From Planctomycetota bacterium (lineage in GTDB: Bacteria > Planctomycetota > UBA1135 > UBA2386), in NCBI GenBank assembly GCA_020848735.1, contig JADLHO010000189.1:1-62447 (forward strand): a DNA stretch of 62,447 nucleotides, given 5' to 3'. Made by a program: the position numbers and the translations under genes. A model generated the notes under the pieces. The model saw only the letters and a program-made list of their open reading frames with translations, had not been told where the DNA came from and did not search any database. Every line of letters begins with the position of its first letter. Position 1 is the stretch's first letter. Positions 31,156 to 39,349 of this stretch are shown piece by piece.

Positions 31156-32108
31156 ACGTCGCGTCGTCGTGCCGTGGCGGGTTCGGACTCGCGTTGGCCA
31201 TCGCGTTGACCGCGCCGCTCTGCGCGCAGGGCGACGCGCGGAACCGTCCAATCGGTTCGCGCACCGTGACCGGACTCGAGTCGCGTTCGATGGAACTCGA
31301 GCGCCACACGAGCGAGCTGCGCGATCTGATCGAGCGACACGGACGCGGCGAGGACATCTCGCGCTCGCGTTGGCTCGATCTGGAGGATGCGCGCGCCACG
31401 CAGACCGAAGATGCCCAGCGCAACCTCCAGCACAGCGAGGCCGATGCCCGGGCCCTGCGCGAGGAACTCGCGCGCCTGCGCGCGCTGCGCGAGGAGCGCC
31501 GCAGGACGGCGGAACGGCTGGGTGCCGGTGACACGCTGCCTCGCGCGGAGGAGCTCGATCGCGCTCCGCGTCCCGGCAGTCCCGAGGCGCGGTCCGCGAC
31601 GCCCGTCGCGCCGACGCCGGCCCCCGTCGTCGACTCCGCCGCTGCTCGCGTCGGGGATGGCGAGGCGACGCGCGTGCTCGGTTCGTCCGACCATCGGCGG
31701 GTCGCCCATGCCTTGCTCCGCGCGGGCATCGAGCTCCGCGGTGGGGTTGCGAAGCTCGGCGCCGAAGGTCGCGTGGCCGCAGCGGCCGCTCAGGAGACCG
31801 CCGCGCGCGCACGCCTCGAGTCCGCGCGCGCGGAGTTCCGCACGCTCGTTCTGAGCGGTGACGCGACGCTGGAGGATCGCTTCTCGCTCGCGCGATGCGA
31901 GGAAGCGCTGGGTGAACTCGACGTCGCGGAGTCGCTCTACACCGACGTGATGGCGCGCGACCTGCACCCGCAGCCGGACGGCTCGACGCGTTACGGCGTC
32001 TTCGGGCGCTCCGCGGCGACGGCGCGCTCGGTGCTCGCGTGGTCGAAGGAGAGCGGTGACTGGCGGCCGCGGAAGAACGTCGACGAGATCGTGCTCGACG
32101 GTCGCTGA
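31152..32108 (+). CDS. Secreted coiled-coil protein with TPR-like C-terminus
   Basis: 318 aa. A signal peptide (about 11-25, ending LCAQG) precedes a long charged helix likely to be coiled coil (about 42-125, rich in Arg, Glu and Leu, e.g. ALREELARLRALREERRR), a Pro/Ala linker, and a C-terminal helical region with one TPR-like pair (LEDRFSLARCEEALGELDVAESLYTDVM). ATG at 31152 overlaps the previous stop by 4 nt. Third and last gene of this envelope operon; the three products probably interact. Confidence 0.78.
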   Translation: MNVASSCRGGFGLALAIALTAPLCAQGDARNRPIGSRTVTGLESRSMELERHTSELRDLIERHGRGEDISRSRWLDLEDARATQTEDAQRNLQHSEADARALREELARLRALREERRRTAERLGAGDTLPRAEELDRAPRPGSPEARSATPVAPTPAPVVDSAAARVGDGEATRVLGSSDHRRVAHALLRAGIELRGGVAKLGAEGRVAAAAAQETAARARLESARAEFRTLVLSGDATLEDRFSLARCEEALGELDVAESLYTDVMARDLHPQPDGSTRYGVFGRSAATARSVLAWSKESGDWRPRKNVDEIVLDGR

Positions 32109-32227
32109 GCATCGCATCCCTCCCATGCCGTGGAGGTCTCGGCGCGAAGTCCGCGGCGTCGGCATTCCGCCGGAGATCGTCGGCCTGCCGTCCGTGCCGA
32201 TCCCGTTCGCGAGCGAGTGACCTTCGC

Positions 32228-32258
32228 TTGACGCGGTACTCGTGTCGGACACGAGAAT
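32228..32258 (+). promoter_or_regulatory. Promoter-like hexamers spanning a perfect 17-nt palindrome
   Basis: TTGACG (32228-32233) and GAGAAT (32253-32258) are spaced 19 bp apart. The palindrome CTCGTGTC-G-GACACGAG (32239-32255) fills the spacer and overlaps the -10 element. This is the geometry of a repressor operator. The gene at 32358 starts 99 bp downstream. The rest of 32109-32357 shows no gene. Confidence 0.45.
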
Positions 32259-32357
32259 GCCGCTCCCTCGCTCTCGCCGCGGCGTCCCGTTCCGATCCCT
32301 CGAACTCGTCGGGTCGTTCAAGAGTGTCGCGGGGAGCTGTCGAACCTCTGCGCAGTG

Positions 32358-33311
32358 ATGACCACCCTCGAACCGCGACTGCAGCAATGTGAAACGGCCA
32401 CGCTGTCGATCGCGACACCGGCGCCCGACCGCCTGCGATCGTGGCCGAGTCCGCGACGTCCACTCCTGCGTGAGATCGTCGACTTCTTCGCGGTGCTGGT
32501 GAATCGCTCCATCGACTCGTTGCCGCTCGCCCACGCCCTCCACCGGCGGGCGCTCGCGCGGCTCGAGTACACCGAGGTGCCGCTCGCCGTCGGCGCGCGC
32601 GCCGATCTCGATGGGCTGCGCATCGCGTTCCTCACCGACCTCCACGTGGGGAGCTTCCTCGACGAGGCCACGCTGCTCGGCATCTGCGAGGACGTGGTGC
32701 GGCAGAAGCCCGACCTCATCTGTCTCGGCGGCGATCTCGTGAACTCGCGTCCCGAGGAGATCGAGCTGCTCGACGGACCGCTGCGCGCGCTGCGCGCTCC
32801 GCTCGGCGTCTACGCCGTGCCCGGCAACCACGATCACCGTTGGATCGCGGACATGGGCGCGTGGCAGGACTACCTCGAGTCCCGCGGGGTCGAAGTGCTC
32901 GCGAATCGCGGGCGCCGCATCGCGCGGGGCAGCGGGAGCTTCTGGCTCTGCGGCGTCGACGATCTCACCGACGGCCGACCCGACATGCGGCGCGCGCTCG
33001 TGGGGCGTCTGCCGGGTGAACCGACCGTGATGCTCGCGCACCAGCCCGACCACTTCCCGGAGGCCGCGGGCTTCGGAGTCGACCTCGTGCTCTCCGGCCA
33101 CACGCACGGTGGGCAGGTGAAGCTCATGGGTTGGGCGCCGATCTCGCACACGCGACACGGCTTCGTCGACGGTGGATTCGAGGACAACGGCAGTCGGCTC
33201 TACGTGAGCCGCGGGGTCGGCACCACGGTCCTGCCGCTGCGCGTCGGCACGCGACCCGAGATCCCGTTCATCCGCCTCGTTGCCGCGCGCGCCGCGACGT
33301 CGGGCTGCTGA
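32358..33311 (+). CDS. Metallophosphoesterase (YaeI-like)
   Basis: 317 aa calcineurin-like phosphoesterase. Metal-binding motifs occur in order: FLTDLHVGS (D-x-H), LGGDLVN (GD), PGNHDHRW (GNHD), LAHQPDHF (H) and SGHTHGGQ (GHTH). This type hydrolyses phosphate mono- or diesters, in some members UDP-diacylglucosamine or membrane-lipid substrates; the substrate here is unknown. No clear signal peptide is seen; a short amphipathic or hydrophobic segment lies around 40-55. ATG at 32358; the GTG at 32355 also possible. It precedes the peptide permease genes. Confidence 0.92.
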   Translation: MTTLEPRLQQCETATLSIATPAPDRLRSWPSPRRPLLREIVDFFAVLVNRSIDSLPLAHALHRRALARLEYTEVPLAVGARADLDGLRIAFLTDLHVGSFLDEATLLGICEDVVRQKPDLICLGGDLVNSRPEEIELLDGPLRALRAPLGVYAVPGNHDHRWIADMGAWQDYLESRGVEVLANRGRRIARGSGSFWLCGVDDLTDGRPDMRRALVGRLPGEPTVMLAHQPDHFPEAAGFGVDLVLSGHTHGGQVKLMGWAPISHTRHGFVDGGFEDNGSRLYVSRGVGTTVLPLRVGTRPEIPFIRLVAARAATSGC

Positions 33312-33377
33312 TCCGGGTCAGGGTTCCCGCGCGCGCTGGCCGGCGCCGGCTTGGCGCGCCGCGTCGATGACCCGACG

Positions 33378-34412
33378 ATGCCGCGCCCGGTCTCGATGCC
33401 GCCGCTCGCCCGCACCGTCGCCCTGCGCCTGATCGCCATTCCGCCGACTCTCCTCGGCGTGAGCCTCGTCGTGTTCCTCCTGCTCGACCTCGTGCCGCTC
33501 GACCGCGCGGAGGTCGAGCTCGGCGGCGGCGAGAGCACGCGTTCGATCGCGGAGCGCGCGGAGGCGGTGCGTTCGTTGCGCGCCCACTACGGGATGCTCG
33601 ATCCGATCACGGGCGAGCCGCTGCCCTGGCACACGCGTTGGTTCGAATGGCTCGATCACGCGCTGCGGCTCGACTTCGCTCCGCCGGGCCAGACCGCGGC
33701 GGAGTTCCGCGTGCGCTTCGGGCGCGCACTCGCGGTGAGCGCGTTGCTCGGCGTCACGTCGCTCCTGGTCGCGCTCGCGCTCGGGATCCCACTCGGCTGG
33801 TGGCTGGGTCGACGCGTCGGAACCCGGCGCGAGAGCCTGGCCTCGACCACGCTCGTCGGACTCGGTGCCCTGCCCGAGTTCCTCGTCGCGACCTTGCTCG
33901 CGCTGCTGTTCGGCGGCCCGCTCCGCGAATTGGTCCCCGTCGGCGGTCTGCGTTCCCCGGGCGCCGATGGCTGGTCGGCGCCGCGGCAGATGCTCGATCT
34001 GTTCGCGCACCTGGCGCTGCCCGTCCTCGTGCTGGCGATCGGGCCATGTGCGTGGATCGCGCGACTGCTGCGGGCGTCCTGCGCGCGCACGGCACGGCAG
34101 GACTTCGTCCACGCGTTGCGTGCGCTCGGCACCCCGGAGCGCGTGATCGGACGCTGCGTCCTGCGCAACTCGCTCAGCCCGCTCTGGGCCTTCCTCGGCG
34201 TGCTCGTGCCGTGGATCCTCGGCGGCGCGGTGGTCGTCGAGAGCGTCTTCGGAATCCCGGGCTTCGGTCGCCTCTCGCTCGATGCCGTCCGCGCGCGCGA
34301 CCCGTCGTCGATCCTCGCGGCGACCCTGCTCGTCGCGAGCCTCGTCTCGGTGGGCGGCATCCTGGGCGACGTGCTCCATCGCCAGAGCGACCGCCGCGTG
34401 GTGCTCGGATGA
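33378..34412 (+). CDS. ABC peptide transporter permease, YejB/OppB type
   Basis: 344 aa inner-membrane permease with an N-terminal helix (LRLIAIPPTLLGVSLVVFLLL), a periplasmic loop and five further helices. The cytoplasmic coupling (EAA-like) loop is HALRALGTPERVIGRCVLRNS. The LPVLVLAI segment and the general layout match the first permease of dipeptide/oligopeptide importers, closest in feel to YejB of the microcin C/peptide system. The TTG at 33351 could extend it by 9 residues. Its TGA overlaps the next ATG. No substrate-binding protein or ATPase is adjacent. Confidence 0.88.
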   Translation: MPRPVSMPPLARTVALRLIAIPPTLLGVSLVVFLLLDLVPLDRAEVELGGGESTRSIAERAEAVRSLRAHYGMLDPITGEPLPWHTRWFEWLDHALRLDFAPPGQTAAEFRVRFGRALAVSALLGVTSLLVALALGIPLGWWLGRRVGTRRESLASTTLVGLGALPEFLVATLLALLFGGPLRELVPVGGLRSPGADGWSAPRQMLDLFAHLALPVLVLAIGPCAWIARLLRASCARTARQDFVHALRALGTPERVIGRCVLRNSLSPLWAFLGVLVPWILGGAVVVESVFGIPGFGRLSLDAVRARDPSSILAATLLVASLVSVGGILGDVLHRQSDRRVVLG

Positions 34413-35380
34413 GGTCCATCGCCACCGGCCTGCTCGCGCTCGTCGCGCTGCTCGCGCTCGTCGGGCCGTTCCTCGCGAACGACGTCCCGCTGGTCGCGCG
34501 TGTCGACGGGCGGTGGCGCTTCCCGGCGTTCGAGTCGCAGGGTGGCGGCTTCGCGTCGGCGCCGGACGGCGGCGCCTGGAAGGACTGGTGGCTCACACGG
34601 CCCGTCGATGGGCCTGACTTCGCGGTGATGCCGCCGTGGCCCCACGGCCCGTTCGAGGTGCACGCGCGGGCGGTGCTCGAGGGTCCGAGCCGCGCGCATC
34701 CGCTCGGAGTCGACGATTCCGGACGCGATCAGCTCACCCGGCTCCTGCACGGCGCACGGACGGCGCTCCTCGTCGCGCTCGGCGCGGTCGTGCTGTCGGT
34801 GACCATCGGCGTGGCGATCGGCGGGCTCGCGGGACTCGCCGGCGGGCTGGTGGATGCCGTCCTGCTGCGCGTGATCGAGCTCTTCGCGAGCTTCCCGGCG
34901 CTGCTCATCGCGCTCGCGTGCGCGTCGCTGTTCGGCGGCTCGTTGCTCGCGGTCGTGGTCGTGCTGGCGATCGTGCAGTGGACCCAGGTGGCGCGGGTCG
35001 TGCGCGGCGAACTCCTGAGCCTGCGGTCGAGGCCCTTCGTCGAGGCGGCGCGGGGCTTCGGCATCGGGCCGGTTCCCCTGCTGCTGCGCCACGTGCTCCC
35101 GCAGCTGCGCGGACCGCTGGCCGTGACCTCGGCGTTCATCGCGGCCGATGCGATCCAGGTGGAGTCGGCGCTGTCGTTCCTCGGACTCGGCGCGTCGTCC
35201 GTGTCGTGGGGTGCCATGCTCGACGCCGGCCGTGCGCACGCGTTCTCGGGCGCGTGGCACGCGTGGTTCTTCCCCGGCCTCGCGCTCGCCGTCACCGTCG
35301 TCGGACTCCACGGTCTCGCCAATCGACTCGGTCGCATCCCGTCGCGTGCACTTCGCCCGGAGTCCGCCGCATGCCGATGA
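34409..35380 (+). CDS. ABC peptide transporter permease, YejE/OppC type
   Basis: 323 aa inner-membrane permease. After the first helix it has the periplasmic segment ANDVPLVARVDGRWRFPAF, closely like E. coli YejE (ANDKPLLVRYDGSWYFP), then PLGVDDSGRDQLTRLLHGAR, the OppC-family signature, and the coupling loop EAARGFGIGPVPLLLRHVLPQ. It pairs with the preceding permease (ATGA overlap) to form the membrane core of a peptide importer or exporter. The ATPase and binding protein must be encoded elsewhere if the system is functional. Confidence 0.9.
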   Translation: MRSIATGLLALVALLALVGPFLANDVPLVARVDGRWRFPAFESQGGGFASAPDGGAWKDWWLTRPVDGPDFAVMPPWPHGPFEVHARAVLEGPSRAHPLGVDDSGRDQLTRLLHGARTALLVALGAVVLSVTIGVAIGGLAGLAGGLVDAVLLRVIELFASFPALLIALACASLFGGSLLAVVVVLAIVQWTQVARVVRGELLSLRSRPFVEAARGFGIGPVPLLLRHVLPQLRGPLAVTSAFIAADAIQVESALSFLGLGASSVSWGAMLDAGRAHAFSGAWHAWFFPGLALAVTVVGLHGLANRLGRIPSRALRPESAACR

Positions 35381-36522
35381 TCGCGTCGTTGGCGACCCGT
35401 GAACTCGCGCTCGACGTCGTGCTCGTGGCCCTGGACCTCCTGGGCCTCTTCGTCGGCGCGCGCCTGCTCGGCAGGCGCGGGATGGAGGACTCGGGTTTCC
35501 TCCGCGACGCCGCGCTGATCGTCGGCTTCGGCGTCGCCTGGACCCTGGCGACCACGCTGCTGGTGTACCTCGGTCTCCACACGCGCTTCGGCGCCATGCG
35601 GGCGGCGACGCATGCGGTGGTCTTCGTCACGGCGCCGTTGGCGATCGGGCGCGGCGTGCTGCGCTGTCTCGGCGGGAGCGTCGGCAGCGGCGTCGTCGGG
35701 ATCGCCGGTGGGCTCGTCGTGGCCGCCATCTACGCGTGGGCCCACCTCGTCGAACCCTACCGGCTCGAGGTGACGACCCATCGGATCGCCACCCCGCGCG
35801 CCGCGCGGCTCGCGCGCCCGGTGACGGTCGCGCTCGTCGCCGACGTGCAGACCGACAGGGTGGGAGACTGGGAGCAGCACGTCTTCCGCGTCGTGGCGGA
35901 TGCCCGCCCGGATCTCATCCTCTTCGCGGGCGACTACGTGCAGCGCGCCGATCGCGAGCGCTTCCGCGAGGAGTGCGCGAAGTTCCGCGCCGCCGTCGAG
36001 CGGATCGAACCGTGGCCGCCGCTCGGCGTGCTGGCGGTGATCGGCGACGTGGACCCCGACCGCACGATCTTCTCGGGCACGCGGGTGAGGTTGCTCGAGG
36101 ACGAGGCGGTGATCGCGGGCGCCGGACTCCAGGTCGTCGGCCTCACGCTGGCGAGTTCGCGGCGTCCCTTCGACGAGGCGTTGCGCGCGCGGATCGAGGC
36201 TTTCGACGGCTACTCGATCGTGCTCGGCCACGCGCCCGACTACTCGATCCCCGTGATCGCGAATCGCATCCGCACGGAAGCGCTGCTCGTCGCCGGCCAC
36301 ACGCATGGCGGTCAGATCGTCGTGCCGGGCTTCGGGCCGCCGATGACCCTCAGCCGCGTCCCACGGCGCATCGCCGCGGGCGGCATGCACGAGTTCGGCG
36401 AGGCGCGGGTGTGCGTCAGCCGAGGCACGGGCATGGAGCGCGGCATGGCTCCGCGCGTGCGCCTGTTCTGCCCGCCGCAGCTCGTCTTCTTCCAGATCGG
36501 GCCATCGGTCGGCGGGGACTGA
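35371..36522 (+). CDS. Membrane metallophosphoesterase
   Basis: 383 aa. Four hydrophobic helices at the N-terminus (about 10-130) are followed by a calcineurin-like domain: LVADVQTDR (D-x-Q instead of D-x-H), FAGDYVQ (GD), VIGDVDPD in place of the usual GNHD, LGHAPDYS (H) and AGHTHGGQ (GHTH). Two metal-ligand positions therefore deviate from the classical set. ATG at 35371 has GGAG 8 nt upstream and overlaps the permease stop; ATG 35377 would also couple. A periplasmic or cytoplasmic orientation cannot be decided. Confidence 0.85.
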   Translation: MPMIASLATRELALDVVLVALDLLGLFVGARLLGRRGMEDSGFLRDAALIVGFGVAWTLATTLLVYLGLHTRFGAMRAATHAVVFVTAPLAIGRGVLRCLGGSVGSGVVGIAGGLVVAAIYAWAHLVEPYRLEVTTHRIATPRAARLARPVTVALVADVQTDRVGDWEQHVFRVVADARPDLILFAGDYVQRADRERFREECAKFRAAVERIEPWPPLGVLAVIGDVDPDRTIFSGTRVRLLEDEAVIAGAGLQVVGLTLASSRRPFDEALRARIEAFDGYSIVLGHAPDYSIPVIANRIRTEALLVAGHTHGGQIVVPGFGPPMTLSRVPRRIAAGGMHEFGEARVCVSRGTGMERGMAPRVRLFCPPQLVFFQIGPSVGGD

Positions 36523-36548
36523 CCTCGGCCGGCGTCGGGTTCACGCCC

Positions 36549-38279
36549 TCAGCGCAGCGCCTTGCTCAGCTCGAGCAGGCGCTCGGCGGTCGTCGCATTC
36601 ACGGCGGCGGGCTTCTCGGGATCCACGAGGGGCGAACCGATCGCCAGGATGCGCTGCAGGGCGAAGCTCGCCGCGTGCAGGGAGTGCGCCGGCGCGGCAT
36701 CGTCGCGGAGGATGGCGACGAGCGCCTTCGCCACCTCGGGACGATTGCTGCGGGCGAGCGCTTCGATCACGTCGTCATCGAGGACGGGACGCGTGAGCTC
36801 GCGTCGGATCTCGTCGGATTCCGCGCGGCGCGCGAGGTCGAGTGCGCGCGTGGAGACCTTGTTCTCGCGTTCCTCGACGAGCTCGAACACCTTGTCGACG
36901 TTGTCGCGGAACTCCGCGCCGACCGCGAGACTCAGCACCTGACGGAGGATGGACTCGTCGCGCTCCGCATTCACGCATGCGCCGCGGCCGGCCTTCGCGA
37001 GCCGGGCGAACGACCGCTGCACGTCGCGCTCCGCCTGACCGCGCGTGTCGCTGGACGTGATGATCGCGTGCACGTACCCGTTGCCGTCCTGACAGAAGCG
37101 TCGCACGCGACGCTCGAGTTCGCCTTCGGTCTCGCGATGCGCGGGAGCATCGCCGATCACCACGATGACGCGACGCGCCCGGCGTCCCCAGCTCTGCTTC
37201 ATCGCCACGTCGAGCGCCTCGAGCACCGCTTCGGGTCGATCGCCACCACCGTCGGCATCGACCGTCTGCACGAAGGCGAGCGAGCGGTAGAGGTCGCGGT
37301 CGAGCGGCACGCTGCGCGTGAGGTAGTCCTCGCGCTCGCCATGGTCGCGGTATGTGACGACGCCGATGCGTGCATCGGGCACGAGAGCGTGCAGCGCTCG
37401 CACCATGCGGGTCATGCGCTGCTTCGTCGCCTGGAGCACCGGGCCCATCGAACCGGTCGAGTCGAACGCGAAGACGATCTCGAGCCCCGAGAGTCGCAGT
37501 CCGGCCACGGTCTTGCGGAAGCCGGCGCTGAAGCGCTGTCCTTCGCCCTTGCCGAAGATGTCGCCGGCGGCGCTCTCGCCCGTGATGCGCTCGAACATCG
37601 CGTTCGAGTCGCCGAGCGCCGCGATGGCCGCGGCGTCGAAGGGCTCCGGGTTCTCGAGCGGCGGTGCCTCGTTCAGGATCGGCTGCGGCTCGATCTCGGG
37701 AGCCGGCGGCTCCTGCACCTCGAGCTCGGGTTCGGGTGCATCGGGCGCGAGCGGCGTGTCGAAGGTCCCGTCGGAGTCCTGGATGTCGAAGCGGACGATC
37801 GCGGTCTCCTTCGGCGGCGGCGGCGGCAGCAGCACCCAGAGCAGGAGGAAGACGAGCGCGTGCAGCGCGATCGACAACGCGAACCACGGGGCCCGGCGCA
37901 GCTCGTGCGCCATGAGTTCGGCGAAGCCGCTCTCGCCGTGGCGCGGAGGATGGGCCGGCTCGTCCGCCACGATGCCGAACTCCAGGCGCAGGGCGCCGAT
38001 CGCGAGCGTGGCGCCGGCGGAGAGCGTGGTGTCGCCGCGCACGCGCGTGCCGTCGGCGAGGGCGAGCTCGGCGTCGCCGACCGTCTCGACGATGAAACGG
38101 CCGCGGTGGAAGCAGAGCGTCGCGTGCGAGGGCGCGATGCTCGCATGCACGAGGCGCACGTCGGCCTGTTCACCCGAGCCCAGGACATGGATGCGATCCG
38201 CTTCGAGCGCGATGCGCCGGCCACCGACCTCCAGCCACGCGACCGGCGTTTCGGCTGCGGCCTCGGACGTGATCCTCAT
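36549..38279 (-). CDS. FHA-transmembrane-VWA protein with HEAT-like C-terminus
   Basis: 576 aa. FHA domain (about 15-105: HVLGSGEQADVRL, IAPSHATL, IVETVG), then one membrane helix (about 134-151), a Pro/Glu-rich stalk (about 152-215), a von Willebrand A domain (about 266-450) with MIDAS motif DSTGS (Asp273) and the downstream VIVVIGDAPAH strand, and a C-terminal helical part (about 470-570) with repeat-like helices. FHA reads phosphothreonine on the cytoplasmic side, so the VWA domain should face the periplasm: a possible phospho-signal to adhesion or assembly link, by inference. ATG at 38279 is divergent from rsmD. Confidence 0.87.
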   Translation of the reverse strand: MRITSEAAAETPVAWLEVGGRRIALEADRIHVLGSGEQADVRLVHASIAPSHATLCFHRGRFIVETVGDAELALADGTRVRGDTTLSAGATLAIGALRLEFGIVADEPAHPPRHGESGFAELMAHELRRAPWFALSIALHALVFLLLWVLLPPPPPKETAIVRFDIQDSDGTFDTPLAPDAPEPELEVQEPPAPEIEPQPILNEAPPLENPEPFDAAAIAALGDSNAMFERITGESAAGDIFGKGEGQRFSAGFRKTVAGLRLSGLEIVFAFDSTGSMGPVLQATKQRMTRMVRALHALVPDARIGVVTYRDHGEREDYLTRSVPLDRDLYRSLAFVQTVDADGGGDRPEAVLEALDVAMKQSWGRRARRVIVVIGDAPAHRETEGELERRVRRFCQDGNGYVHAIITSSDTRGQAERDVQRSFARLAKAGRGACVNAERDESILRQVLSLAVGAEFRDNVDKVFELVEERENKVSTRALDLARRAESDEIRRELTRPVLDDDVIEALARSNRPEVAKALVAILRDDAAPAHSLHAASFALQRILAIGSPLVDPEKPAAVNATTAERLLELSKALR

Positions 38280-38472
38280 GCGAGACCGCCCCGTGGCCGT
38301 GGCGCCCGACCGCGCTCCGTTCTGTCCGCTGCTCTGCACGTGTCCTTCATCGGCATCGCCGCGCCGTTCGGGCAGCACCTCGCCGGGCTTCGTCGCCTCG
38401 CTCCGGATCATTCATGGACGGCCGCTTCGCTGCTCCGGAGCTCCGTGCGCGTGGCTCTCGCGTGTCCGGGGG

Positions 38473-38502
38473 CGATGGCGTGGCTAGTCTAGCCGGCCAT
38501 CG
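38473..38502. promoter_or_regulatory. 30-bp near-perfect dyad containing two CTAG tetramers
   Basis: CGATGGC (38473-38479) pairs with GCCATCG (38496-38502), and inside it GGCTAG (38482-38487) pairs with CTAGCC (38489-38494) around a single T. Only one base of asymmetry breaks the dyad. It lies in the 322-bp gap (38280-38601) between the divergent FHA/VWA and rsmD genes; nothing else in the gap looks coding. It could be an operator or a transcript hairpin. Confidence 0.6.
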
Positions 38503-38601
38503 CGGGTGACCGGCGCGCCGACGCGAGGCTCGCGGGTCGCGCGCTGAACCGCGCCGACGGTCGTCGGTCACGGGTCCGGGCGAAGCTCCACAGCACACGA
38601 C

Positions 38602-39222
38602 ATGAGTCTCCGCATCATCGGCGGCGAGTTCCGCGGGCGCGTTCTCCGGTCGCCGAAGGGGGTCCAGACGCGACCCCTCCTCGGCCAGGCACGTGAGGCG
38701 ATCTTCGACATCCTCGGCCCGCGCGTGCAGGGTGCCGAGGTCTGGGACCTCTTCGCGGGGACGGGTGCCACCGGGATCGAGGCCCTGTCCCGCGGTGCGG
38801 AGCGCGTGACCTTCGTGGAGAAGGCACGCCAGGCGATCGACGTCCTCCGCGAGAACCTCGAGATGCTGGGCGAGGCGGCGCGCGCGCGCGCGCGCGTCGT
38901 CCGCGGGGACGCCTGGGAACCGCAGCTCGCCGCGGAGGACGGGTCACCGCCCACGCCGCCCGACCTGATCTTCCTCGACCCCCCCTACGCGCTCGTCGCC
39001 GAGGACCCGAGCCGCGCCGTGCATCGCGCCCATCAGCTCCTGGCCAGGACCGCCCCGCGCGGGATCGTCTGCTTCCACTTCGAGGGCGCGCTGCTCGACG
39101 AGGACGACTTCGACGGCCGCGTCGACCTGAGGCGCTACGGCCGGTGCAGCATCGCGCTCCTGCGGCGCGCGACGGAGGACGTCGCGGCCGAGGGGACGGC
39201 GCCGGAGGCGGGGAATCCGTGA
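38602..39222 (+). CDS. rsmD: 16S rRNA (guanine(966)-N(2))-methyltransferase
   Basis: 206 aa SAM-dependent methyltransferase modifying G966 in helix 31 of 16S rRNA. The family start MSLRIIGGEFRGRVL, the motif VWDLFAGTGATGIEALSRGA (SAM-binding) and the catalytic LDPPYA are all clear. ATG at 38602. A C-terminal extension (about 190-206, Ala/Glu/Pro-rich) goes beyond the usual end. It is divergent from the FHA/VWA gene; the short alternating GC run at 38879-38898 inside the gene is coding (Ala-Arg repeats). Confidence 0.95.
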   Translation: MSLRIIGGEFRGRVLRSPKGVQTRPLLGQAREAIFDILGPRVQGAEVWDLFAGTGATGIEALSRGAERVTFVEKARQAIDVLRENLEMLGEAARARARVVRGDAWEPQLAAEDGSPPTPPDLIFLDPPYALVAEDPSRAVHRAHQLLARTAPRGIVCFHFEGALLDEDDFDGRVDLRRYGRCSIALLRRATEDVAAEGTAPEAGNP

Positions 39223-39349
39223 TGCCGCCGGCTCGCCCGCAAGGGCGGGTCAAGCGGGGCGAGTCCTTTCGCCGATAGCTCCCTCCGAGCCGGTGGGTGC
39301 GGCTCTCGATCGATGCCGCGCCCGTCACGCAACGAATCCGAAGGGAGCC

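Noticed and set aside
33640..33660. tRNA-like box GGTTCGAAT
   Set aside because: It lies inside the permease gene and no cloverleaf can be drawn around it.
35736..38492. 918-codon plus-strand frame opposite the FHA/VWA gene
   Set aside because: Shadow frame; the FHA, VWA and membrane motifs are all on the minus strand.
38879..38898. Alternating GC run as a possible Z-DNA or repeat element
   Set aside because: It codes for Ala-Arg residues within rsmD in frame, so codon usage explains it.
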